Shown here: positions 1 to 8,219 of the stretch, one piece after another | Layout of the letters: every line of letters begins with the position of its first letter | Position numbering within the stretch: the stretch's first letter is position 1 | Position numbers and translations under genes: made by a program | The notes under the pieces: model-generated | What the model was told of the DNA's origin: nothing | The model's input: the letters and a program-made list of their open reading frames with translations, nothing else | The model's database searches: none | Assembly: GCA_020744425.1 (NCBI GenBank) | Contig: JAGMUV010000026.1 | Span: forward strand, 496,001-560,000 | Length of the DNA stretch: 64,000 nucleotides | Source: Dactylonectria macrodidyma | Lineage: Eukaryota > Ascomycota > Sordariomycetes > Hypocreales > Nectriaceae | Direction: 5' to 3'

Positions 1-174
1 GCCCGGAAGGGCTGGAGTTCTGGACCTGGCCCGACCTTGGGATTGAAAGGGGTTGGCTAAACCGCAACGGCCACAATAGTTTTCGCCAGCGTATATCGTG
101 GTAAAGAGATCATGATGTTTCTTCCCGGCTTTGACGCAGTAGACATACTCAGGGGGGATGTCTAAGGGTTCCAT
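1..174 (-). CDS. Unknown protein, N-terminal 58 residues, open at window edge
   Basis: An ATG at 174 on the minus strand opens a frame that runs without a stop to the left edge. The 58 visible residues begin MEPLDIPPEYVYC and contain a CGRCG motif at about residues 34-38, which could be half of a zinc ribbon, followed by a basic, Ser/Arg-rich stretch. I do not recognise the family. The regular start, absence of stops and paired cysteines argue for a real gene start, but 58 codons can arise by chance. It could belong to a host gene or to a mobile element lying to the left. Confidence 0.45.
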   Translation of the reverse strand, partial: MEPLDIPPEYVYCVKAGKKHHDLFTTIYAGENYCGRCGLANPFQSQGRARSRTPALPG

Positions 175-1000
175 TCTGTTTAAGGAGAGACTTTGGGCCA
201 AGAGAAGCAAAGAATGAAACAAGTTGACATTGGGAGCGAGATTTTAATGTTTACAAAACATAACAATGTTGCCCTTTGCTACGATGAATGATGATCACTA
301 GACTCTCTTGAGCGTGAGATCGCCACGCTAGTCCTCTGCTGACCCGACTCGGGAACACTGCGCTGAGCCATTGCTGGCTTACCAAGCTGTGTGCTCACAC
401 ATAGGCGGTTGACACATGGTGTGAAGAATCCTTGAGCAAAAAAATACCATTTTCTCAAATGGGGATCGCAATTTGAGTCTCTGAATGAAAATTTGAGGCT
501 ATTGTGAAGGGGACGCTGGCATATACATGTCCACAGCGCCGTCAAATTTGGAGGTCGAGGCCACTGTGAAGGCTGGATAAGTACCGGTAGTTTACATCCG
601 GCACAGCGGCCATTTCGACTTACAACCATAGCAAATGAAAATCAGGTTGATTACAATATCTTATAGTCCGCTAGTGATTGCTTGGAAAGAACTAAATAGC
701 TTGGACCGTATTGTGTAGATCGAGGTTCTACAACATCACTTGGGCATGTTATCACTTCGCAGCATTCAAACAGCAGGTTGGACGGATACGAATCGCGCGG
801 GCCCGCAGCTGGTCCGCAGTACCTGCTTACTACTTATGCTGAAGTATCTGGATTAGTAAGGTGTGGGGTCATTTCTGGCCTAATAGTGGGGGATGGGCAC
901 TAAAGACAGCTGACAGGGAGTTTTGCAACAGTGTGCCTCCGTAGTGGACGGAAACGGAGTCAGTGTGTCCGAAACTGGCCTATATCATTACAGGAGACCG
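175..1000. other. No gene seen
   Basis: I see no convincing coding region. Open frames here, such as a 116-codon one at 279-629 on the minus strand, lack recognisable motifs and look like chance. No terminal repeats or RNA gene were recognised. Confidence 0.4.
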
Positions 1001-1002
1001 GT

Positions 1003-1305
1003 CCCCTACGGGGTCCGCCAATGCCTTTCAGAACGAGCCTGAGAAGCAAGGCACTTGCCTTGTGAAAGAAAAAGAAAGAGCCCGACACAAGCACTTGTCT
1101 TGTGAAGGAACGAGGCTTCCCTCGGCGACTGCCCCGTACTGGCGGCTTGTTCCCTGAACCACACTCGTATTGTGGCTCGGGCATCCAGGTCAGCAAGGGC
1201 GGGTGGCTCCAGTGTTTAAGTGAGCAAGGGTGGATTGTCAATGACCTAGAACGACAGGGATGCGAAACTGGATATGTAAGTCGAGGCGACTGATAGGTGG
1301 GCGCC
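1003..1305. repeat. Hairpin-rich segment
   Basis: A run of short inverted repeats with different stems lies here. They include CCCC/GGGG around 1011-1021, CAAGGCA/TGCCTTG around 1047-1062, CACAAG/CTTGTG around 1085-1103, CCACA/TGTGG around 1159-1175 and GTGGGCGC/GCGCCCAC around 1297-1316. The arrangement resembles the chained hairpins of the LTR-like repeat at 4007-4215, so this may be a diverged LTR or other non-autonomous repeat. No coding capacity is evident. Confidence 0.35.
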
Positions 1306-1490
1306 CGCGCGCCCACTGACTAATCACTACCAAATACCTCCTCCCATTGGTGCGTGCGAGACGCGTTCTGAAGCGTGCAAGCCCCCCCGAGACATTTCCT
1401 CCTGTGCGTAATAAACTTCATCCATACAGGCAGGGGTTTTACTTCATGTCATGCCCGTAGCAACTGTTCGTAAAAATCAATTGTAGATAT

Positions 1491-1733
1491 TCACATCTTC
1501 ACTGTTATACACCGTTCAACCTTACTGCTCATAGAGTGCAAGGCTTGCTGTTCTTTGCTATCCTTTTCTGCGCTTTCCCAGATCTCTTTCATGCCCTTCC
1601 TCTTGGTTGCTAGTGGGTTGTTACCCATCTCTCTTGCAACTTGGGCTTCAACGCGTTTATCTTCTGCACTGCACCAATCTAGATATGCCATCATTTCCTC
1701 CTTCATCCACTCTCGGGACCCTGTTCGAGTCAC
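1491..1733 (-). CDS. Possible fragment of a fungal hypothetical protein
   Basis: An 80-codon frame encodes a charged, helical-looking peptide. Its core, around SREWMKEEMMAYLDW and later KRKGMKEIWE, resembles a short conserved segment in uncharacterised filamentous-fungal proteins, possibly Myb/SANT-like. This is recollection of a pattern, not a search result. There is no partner exon I can identify, and the flanks carry LTR-like DNA, so it is probably a gene fragment. Function is unknown. Confidence 0.3.
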   Translation of the reverse strand: MTRTGSREWMKEEMMAYLDWCSAEDKRVEAQVAREMGNNPLATKRKGMKEIWESAEKDSKEQQALHSMSSKVERCITVKM

Positions 1734-2409
1734 ACAACGCTTTGACGTCTGCTTAAAATCCAGGCACCATTCGTAGCTCTTCGTCGTTGTTATCGGGCAA
1801 AGGCCACGATGACAAGGGCCAACTATGTCGTCTATGGCGTTCAGCGGTGACTCAATATAGCGTCAGTGTGTCACATTAGTGTAACTAGTGAGCTAAACTG
1901 TTCAAGATGGAGGTTCTTACGATGCGATAGATTGAGGGTGTAGCCAGACTTGATGCCATTTATCCTGTAGATCTTCCCTGCAGGGGCTCCTTGAGATATA
2001 GTGCTGACAAATAGCTCATATTTCTTTTTGACAATAGCAAACCAATGTAAGCTATCTTGTTTCCCCGTTTCTTTCTGATCACGGTGAGGGAAGAGGCGGA
2101 AGCGACGAGATATGATTTATTTTGGCCCTGAAGTAGTAACTACAAGCCAAGAAGCGACCCATAGAATCGAGAAGAACCAACTATTCTCCCTATTTTCCCA
2201 CAGCCGTTTGTAGCCAAACAGAACCATGCTCTTAGAGTGACTCTGTTTCTTGTCCACCGGAGCCCATCCAGGTGCCACACCACACGTCCTACAGAACAAG
2301 ATCGACATGTCCAAGCTCATCATCACCAAGCACTTACGGAAGAATCCTACGATGCAAAACAAGCTCACGTGGAGCTTACACAACAAATGAGGAAACGCGA
2401 TCCTGTGTC

Positions 2410-2600
2410 ACACTGAATGGATAGGATCACAATAATGATGATGATAGCTCTTGATTTCTAGCTAAGGGATGGGCCTAGAGCCCGTCTTTTATACATGATG
2501 AAGACGGCTGCTGCCGGAGGCGGCAGTCCGTCGCCGCCGCACAGGGGCCGGGGCCCTGTGGGCCTCAGGGACAGGCATCGTGGTCACAGGGCCGGCGATG
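2410..2600 (-). repeat. LTR-like repeat fragment (Copia type), reverse orientation
   Basis: On the minus strand this carries a TATAAAAG box followed by AGAAATCAAGAGCT at about 2440-2465. This is the same motif found near the 3' ends of LTR-like repeats at 4182-4215, 12136-12175, 14869-14892 and 24690-24720. GC-rich inverted repeats lie at about 2495-2590. Ends and target duplication were not found, so it is called as a fragment. Confidence 0.4.
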
Positions 2601-3121
2601 TGGTCTGAGATAAGAGGAGAAAGAAAGGAAAGTCGCGTTGTCTAGGAAAGCCGGAAATGAGGTTATCATGCGTCTCAGGATGACCCCGAAATGTGACATC
2701 CTGGTTCAGCAACTGCGTTAGGTGACCGCGTTGCCTATGTTATGGTAAAGGGCACCATAGGGTCTAAGAATTTTCAGAATTCTGAAGATCCCATGTATGT
2801 TCTCGGAACATAATGTGCCTATTGACACCAAGTACTATCTGGAGAATCAGCTCACAAAACCCCTGCTAAGAATCTTTGAGCCCATTCTTGGCGACAAGGC
2901 CAAGTAACTGCTCAGCGGCAGCCATACAAGGACTACTCGGCTCTGGACTCAGTGTCAAAGGTGTCAAGGCAGTTTGCAATGCGATGTTATTTGCTCAGCG
3001 AAGGATTGTCCTATTTTCTATATGCGTGCCAAGGCTAGGAAGGATCTGGAGGATGCGTCTAGAGAACTTGAGAGGTTCGATGACGACTATGCGGCTATCT
3101 GGTAGTAATGAATTGATTGAT
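2600..3121. other. No gene seen
   Basis: There is no recognisable coding or RNA gene. A short frame at 2876-3127 on the plus strand has no family features. Confidence 0.35.
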
Positions 3122-3337
3122 CTATGAGGGTTTGAACCCAATTATCCTCTTCATCGTTTGCTGATCCTCCATCAACGCATTCCGGAGGGTCTGCAGCATT
3201 TTCTGCTGATCGCTCATGATGCGCATCACGGTTTCCTCAAGCATCGCCTGGAACGTGGGTCCGGTGTTGCCTGCTGGGCTGTCTGTCCCTCGCGTTCTAG
3301 CCGGGGCCTCCGCGGTTTTGGCACGCTTCACCAACAC
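3122..3337 (-). CDS. Small hypothetical coiled-coil ORF
   Basis: A 71-codon frame encodes a peptide with a helical, Met/Gln-rich C-terminal half (around FQAMLEETVMRIM and QQKMLQTLRNALM) that would suit a coiled coil. It lies just downstream of the membrane-protein remnant at 3454-4886 on the same strand. I tested whether it could be a final exon of that gene, but the candidate donor and acceptor phases do not match. It may be an independent small gene or chance. Confidence 0.22.
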   Translation of the reverse strand: MLVKRAKTAEAPARTRGTDSPAGNTGPTFQAMLEETVMRIMSDQQKMLQTLRNALMEDQQTMKRIIGFKPS

Positions 3338-3453
3338 TAACGAGTGTAAAGAGTGTCAACCGTCACCGTTCGGGTCACGATGATAGGTGCTCTTCCCCTC
3401 ATGATGGTAGGTGGACGGTAGATCTATCCATTTTAGAATACTATGCTTATGCG

Positions 3454-4886
3454 CTACCCTGACGAACATGTAACCGGGTGCTTCCACGCCATCCAAGCAA
3501 TCCAAACTTGAACGCCTGCGAGTCCGATGGTAATGATTCCAACGCAAATGGAGATGAGTAACGCCACAAGAGCGACGAAGAGCGCGTTCCCCTCGCTGCT
3601 TTGCCAATGCAGCCAGCGCTCCAGCTTGTTACGGGGTGGCCGACTTATGAGAAGTTCATGCAGAAGTACGATGCGCTCTCCCCAGTACACATATCTGAAG
3701 TCTTCCGGCGGCTCCTGGAAGAGTTTGTACCCTTCGTATTCGGCACACTCGCGATCGAAGTCCCCATGGCGCTTGGTCGTTAACTCGTCTAGAATTGCCG
3801 TGGATTTCTGGTCGATTGGGGGAAAGATTATGGATTGCAGCGAGTGGAGCGTCTCCACGAGCAACTGTGGCGGTAGTGTGCCGCTGGCTCTGAAGTCAGC
3901 CTGAGAGCCTTGAGCTCCGCCTCTCAATCATACGATTACTCACACTTTCAGGCTTTCCATCATACTCTGTTCCAGTGGTCGCTCGTGGTTTGTCACATCT
4001 ATCAACTGTTAAGACTGAAGATAAAGTCTCAAAGGCTCGGATGTCTAGTAAACCGGTCTCAAAGACCCGGCTTCCTAACAAGCCGGTCTCAAAGACCCGG
4101 ATCCCTTGGGATCCGGTCTACCGAGAACCTTATCATAGCTATGAGGGAAACCTACAAATAGGTCTGCCTCGAGCCCTCAGTTAGATAGAAATCAAGAGCT
4201 TCTATTTACATCACAATGCACCCTTCCTATCAGATGCAACATGGTTCTGGAAATTCTCCAGGTGTGCCTTTAAGAATTCGGCATGGTGAAAGAGATATAG
4301 GCAGTTGCTCCGGGGATCGAAGAGCAAGTGCTCCGCCAGGTTGTTTGTTCCTCGAAATCTGACACCGAGGCGCTTTTGCAGCTTCCACGCCTTCATAGAT
4401 GACTTGTCTTCGACAGCGGCTTGAACTCTCTGCGTAGTAGAGTCGAGTCCGACTGGGAACGAACGATCAACAAAATTGAGGAACGTCTCTGTCAGAAGCC
4501 AGGACATCGGTCGATAGCCCCCTAAGATGAAATCCGTCGCATGCCAGTGTTTGGCGGCGCAGTCAACCATAATCATTGACTGAACAGCCAAGTTGATCAC
4601 AATCTCAATTCCGGACTCGGATGGTGTAGTCTTGAGGCTCTTGCAGAGACTCTGTATTGCTTCGTCCTTTGTCATCCTGCGAATTGCTCTTTAGGAGATT
4701 GACTGCCTGAAGTACTTCCTTGTACGTGAGTGGCTCACGGATGGTTTGAGTGCTGAAGTTGACGACAAAGTCGTTTTCTTGGCTGAGCAGGTCGTCATAA
4801 AGAGCGAAGAAGGCCGGAAAGCTGCCATCCTTGCCAAAAAGGTGACGTGCTATAACGCCTCTCTCTTGGTAGTTAGGTTTCTTCAT
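3454..4886 (-). pseudogene. Membrane-anchored fungal hypothetical protein, frameshifted and split by a repeat
   Basis: Three blocks on the minus strand look like parts of one protein. The N-terminal block starts at 4886 (MKKPNYQERGVIARH) and runs to about 4680. The middle block (4675-4211, with ATDFILGGYRP and FHHAEFLKAHLEN) is in another frame, so a one-base frameshift lies near 4680. The C-terminal block (about 3900-3454) contains PPRNKLERWLHWQSSEG, then a hydrophobic segment of about 25 residues, and ends soon after WIAWMAWKHP, a single C-terminal membrane anchor. An LTR-like repeat at 4007-4215 separates the middle and last blocks. The block order matches a family of uncharacterised Aspergillus/Penicillium proteins as I remember it. 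Function is unknown. A coding start upstream at 5051 is possible but less likely. Confidence 0.55.
4007..4215 (+). repeat. LTR-like repeat with chained hairpins
   Basis: The segment starts TGTTAAGACTG and ends CTATTTACATCACA, as an LTR (TG...CA) would. Near the end it has the AGAAATCAAGAGCT motif shared with other LTR-like repeats in the window. Between 4053 and 4116 four hairpins are chained on shared CCGG tetramers at 4053, 4067, 4083, 4097 and 4113. It interrupts the hypothetical gene at 3454-4886. No matching 5-bp target duplication was found, so it may be an old solo LTR or a rearranged one. Confidence 0.5.
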
Positions 4887-5651
4887 CCTGTCCCTTCTGG
4901 GCCGTAATAGTGCAAATGGAAATGCCACAGAGAAATTCGAAGACGAGGGCGTCCGCGTATGACTGGGTCTTTGCACCTCCCCCTCAGCTGAGGACCAACC
5001 AGAGTGCACGCCATGCATACGTGCCTCAGGCTTGGCGTCAGTGACCGCCATAAAACAGCCTTCCCATGTGCTGGCAACCCCGCACTGGAATGCTCCAGCT
5101 GCTTAACTACCACCACTCTGTCGAAGATATATTGAAAATGGCTCGATCTTTTTTAGTTCGATCGCAGGTCGAGATGGATACGATTCATCTTCTGCCGTAT
5201 CCTGGGTTGTAAGTTCATCTGCGCTCTAGTCACGTAACATGAAATTGGGCTCTGCCTAGCGGCTCACAGACTATCGCAGTGAACGGGATGCTCTCGAAGA
5301 ACACTCTCAGCTGCCTAGAAAATTCCTCGCAAACCCAGAGCAGCGGACTGATCTCGAACTGACTGATCGGTTCTGTCCCTACACGACAAGGTGGCGTTCT
5401 CCAGCGCAAAGACAGACAGACTCCCCTGATATGGCCAACATCAAGCAACCCCGCGTCATCCTGACCCCAGGCACCAGTGGCTCGGCTAGTAAAAGGAGTA
5501 GGTGGCTGCATTTGGTCTCTTGTCTCGCTGGGAGACCCTGGGGTGGGTAGGGGTTGCCGACCGGAACACATTTATTGCTGGCTTCCCCAGACTTGGGCCT
5601 GTGGATCCTACTGTGGACCATCACACCTTGCCATGCCGCACACGGGCAGTG
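4887..5651. other. Intergenic region between divergent genes
   Basis: This separates the minus-strand hypothetical gene starting at 4886 from the plus-strand receptor gene starting at 5652. Both promoters should lie here. Open frames in it (5230-5571, 5379-5624) show no family features. Confidence 0.4.
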
Positions 5652-6457
5652 ATGGTGGCATTACTTAGTCCCCTGTTGCTATTGGCATTGATGGCCTTGT
5701 CATCCTTGACGAAGGCTTCTCCGCATTCTCCCGACAGTCTGGGGCTTCCTTCGTGCTCGGTATGTCTTGTGGCACGCTACGGTAGCAATATCAGCGAAAC
5801 ACCCATCCAGATCGATCTCGCTCTACATGCCAACCTTGGAATATGGCTGACGTGCTTTTTAGACCCGTTGCATAGGCGGACTTCTCGATGAAGTCTTTTG
5901 TGACACCGCCATTCAGACTTGTGTCTGTATGAGCGAGCAGTTTCAAAAAGATTTGACCTATTGTGTCATGGCGAACTGCCAGATCCCAGAAGCCTTACGT
6001 ATGCTCCGAGTTACCCTCCTCTGTTAAACTTTCTGCTTTCTTCACCGAATCACGATATCCTGGCTGACTGGGTTCAATGGACACAGTTGCGCTTAATATC
6101 AGCCATACCGCCTGTGGTAGCACCGTCCGTGACCGCTCGCAAACATTCATCATCACCACCGGAATACTGCTTGCGCTCGCTAGCATCTTCGTCATCATGC
6201 GCTTCTCCTATAAACACTTTGCCCGAATGGAATTCCGCTGGGACGACTGGGTTGTGCTTGCTACCATGGTCTCAGCAACGACTGTGGGGATTCTTAGTAT
6301 CCACGACATGGGCAGCGATGGTCTGGGTCGAGATGTCTGGACGCGCACCCCAGAGAACATTTCTTCATTTGCGTTTCATTTCTACTTGCTAAGCATCTTC
6401 TATTTTCTTTCCACTGCTCTCATCAAAGAAGCCTTGGTCCTCTTTTATATATACATC
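5652..6457 (+). pseudogene. CFEM-domain PTH11-like membrane receptor, truncated by hAT insertion
   Basis: The start at 5652 gives a signal peptide (MVALLSPLLLLALMALSS). Exon 1 ends at 5759. Intron 1 (5760-5861, GTATGT...TTTAG, branch-like GCTGAC) leads into exon 2 (5863-5998), which completes a CFEM domain with cysteines in PSC, TRC, VFC, QTC-VC, TYC and ANC. Intron 2 (5999-6086) leads into exon 3, with TACG-like TACGSTVRD spacing seen as HTACGSTVRDRS. Two membrane segments follow (around IITTGILLALASIFVIM and VVLATMVSATTVG), plus part of a third and the start of a fourth. PTH11-type receptors sense surface or chemical cues through seven membrane helices. Here the protein is cut at FYIYI by the hAT end at 6458, and the rest of the gene is not found beyond the element. 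Introns and domain order are clear; the product would be non-functional. Confidence 0.8.
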
Positions 6458-8049
6458 CAGGGTTGAAAGCCACTCCACTCAATCCACTGGCTGCTCGAGT
6501 GGAGTGGGTAGATCATAATCCACTGAATATCTCAGGATAGTGGATCCACTGGAAGCCATCGTGGATTAGGGTGGATTAGGGTGGATTGGGTGGATTGGCA
6601 AGTGCCTCCATTCGCGATGGTGAAGCTATTCCCGAAGCTTTTGCCCACGTAAGTGCCTAGTTCCAACTTCCAGAAGCTCCAACTGAGACTATCTTAAACT
6701 GGCTTCCATCTCGTCTTGAGCGCTCGCCACCTGAGTTAGCCACTTTGTTGCCCACCCTTCAAGCTGCTGATCTGACATCTGAGCCAATTCGACATTGACT
6801 TTTTCTTCGTCTACCGAGATAAAGAAGGGATCTAAATCGCGAATAATATCCGCCCTCAGCCAGGAATGCAATACCTGGCGCATCCCGATAATCTGGGCTC
6901 CAAGTTGGTGGCGCAGAAGGTTCACTATCCGACCTGCTGCTGAGAAAAGACGCTCATACACTCTGCAGACATGGGTTGTACCGGTATTGTGAGAAATCAA
7001 GCGCCATTCGCGATAAGTTTGGATACATGAATCGCTTCTCGTGCCAAACTTTCTACCTGGTTTGCCATTAAGTGAGAGGATCGCAGATCGTCACTTTCGC
7101 AGTGCGTAACCCAATGTCGTGGATGTCGAGAGAGGGGGTCTAAGTTGAATGGGGAAGATGGGGCGTCGGGCAGGGCGTTGATTCGGGAGCCGCCGCTGTC
7201 AGAAACATCGACGTAAGAATCGGGCGAGGTCATGGTAAAAAGATGTCTTGATCATGTCGATATCGCAATGCATGGTTGGCAGTCAAAGGTCAGCAGGTTG
7301 TCGAGGGAGCGCGAAAAAAAACGCGTCCAACGCGTCGAGGTGGCACATTATGTCCGCATCTTGCAGATGTTTCGGGTACTTCCTGCTCAGGCTAATTTGT
7401 GTGGGGAAGCAAGTCGTGAGGGGCTGAATTCGTCAAGTCCACTAATAGCATCCAAGTACGAACTGACGCGGTAAATGCATCTAGCAATTGTTCGCGCAGT
7501 ACTGAAATAATGAAGCCTCTGGACGCGTTTTTCGAATCGCCCTGCAGAAGTCTATTGAGTAGTATAAATTTCGTACCATGAGTCCAAAACGTGGATAGTC
7601 GAGGTACTCGAAATGCGGTTTTGCAACTAGACCATACGAACGATTAACTGCCGTCATGACGATATGGGATTCCATGAGGAAATCTTAAGCGCACAAGCCG
7701 AGATCTATATCATTCGAATGAGAAAACCCAGAATATTCGAATAGTACTCATTTAATTTGCGTATTGTAAAAGCGCACTCTCTGGAAGCTTCATGATGTTT
7801 TCGATATAGGGTAGAAGGATTACTGCGACGGTGGGGCGCATCAGACACTGTTAGGGTCTCTCTGCCAAATTATATGGGCGCTCCTAACTGCTCCACTTCT
7901 TATCCACCCAATCCACCCACTCCACTCCACGAGATCGTCTGGTGGATTCGGCGGATTAGCCAATCCACTAGAATTTTGCCAGTGGAGTGGACGGTGGAAT
8001 CCACGAGTGGATCCACTGCGTGGATTGAGTGGAGTAGCTTTCAACCCTG
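6458..8049. mobile_element. Deleted hAT element, 1592 bp, with terminal inverted repeats
   Basis: The left end CAGGGTTGAAAGC and right end GCTTTCAACCCTG (one mismatch further in) form terminal inverted repeats that continue into ACTCCACTCAATCCAC. Subterminal GTGGATT/AATCCAC repeats occupy about 6563-6600 and 7895-8035. Only the last part of a transposase survives inside (6689-7000, minus). The 8 bases outside each end differ (TATACATC and GTGAAGGG), so there is no target duplication. The left flank is receptor gene and the right flank is Copia gag, so the element now bridges two unrelated sequences. Confidence 0.8.
6689..7000 (-). pseudogene. hAT transposase C-terminal (dimerisation) remnant
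   Basis: A 103-codon frame encodes the hAT C-terminal dimerisation region, recognisable by YERLFSAAGRIVNLLR and IIGMRQVLHSWLRADI. The usual residues before it (MSAECERLFS) are altered to CRVYERLFS. The BED finger, catalytic core and most of the protein are absent. It is a passenger remnant inside the 6458-8049 element and would need a transposase from elsewhere to move. Confidence 0.75.
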
Positions 8050-8219
8050 GTGAAGGGGAACCTCATGCATCCGGCACAGCCCGAGCATCCAAACCCAACA
8101 GCAGGAACCCAGGGGGAAAACCAATTTGCCTCTGCGGTCGCAGGCACTTCTATTCAGAGTGCTACTACCTTTCTGAATCGATGCGACCAGGTGGATGGTC
8201 TCCGGACAGCAAAGTCTAA
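8050..8219 (+). pseudogene. Copia Gag C-terminal remnant
   Basis: The frame entering from the hAT end encodes a Copia-type zinc knuckle, seen as ICLCGRRHFYSECYYL, followed by RPGGWSPDSK. It ends at a TAA at 8217-8219. Downstream codons continue in the same frame into pol, so the stop separates gag and pol in frame. A CAA-to-TAA change (CpA context) would explain it; programmed read-through is the alternative. Confidence 0.65.

Noticed and set aside
3122..3460. The small ORF at 3122-3337 as last exon of the membrane protein
   Set aside because: Candidate donors after WKHP and the TTAG acceptor near 3338 do not give matching phases.
6563..6600. TTAGGG-like words suggesting telomeric repeats
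   Set aside because: The unit is GTGGATTAGG/GTGGATT, part of hAT subterminal repeats mirrored at 7895-8035, not TTAGGG arrays.
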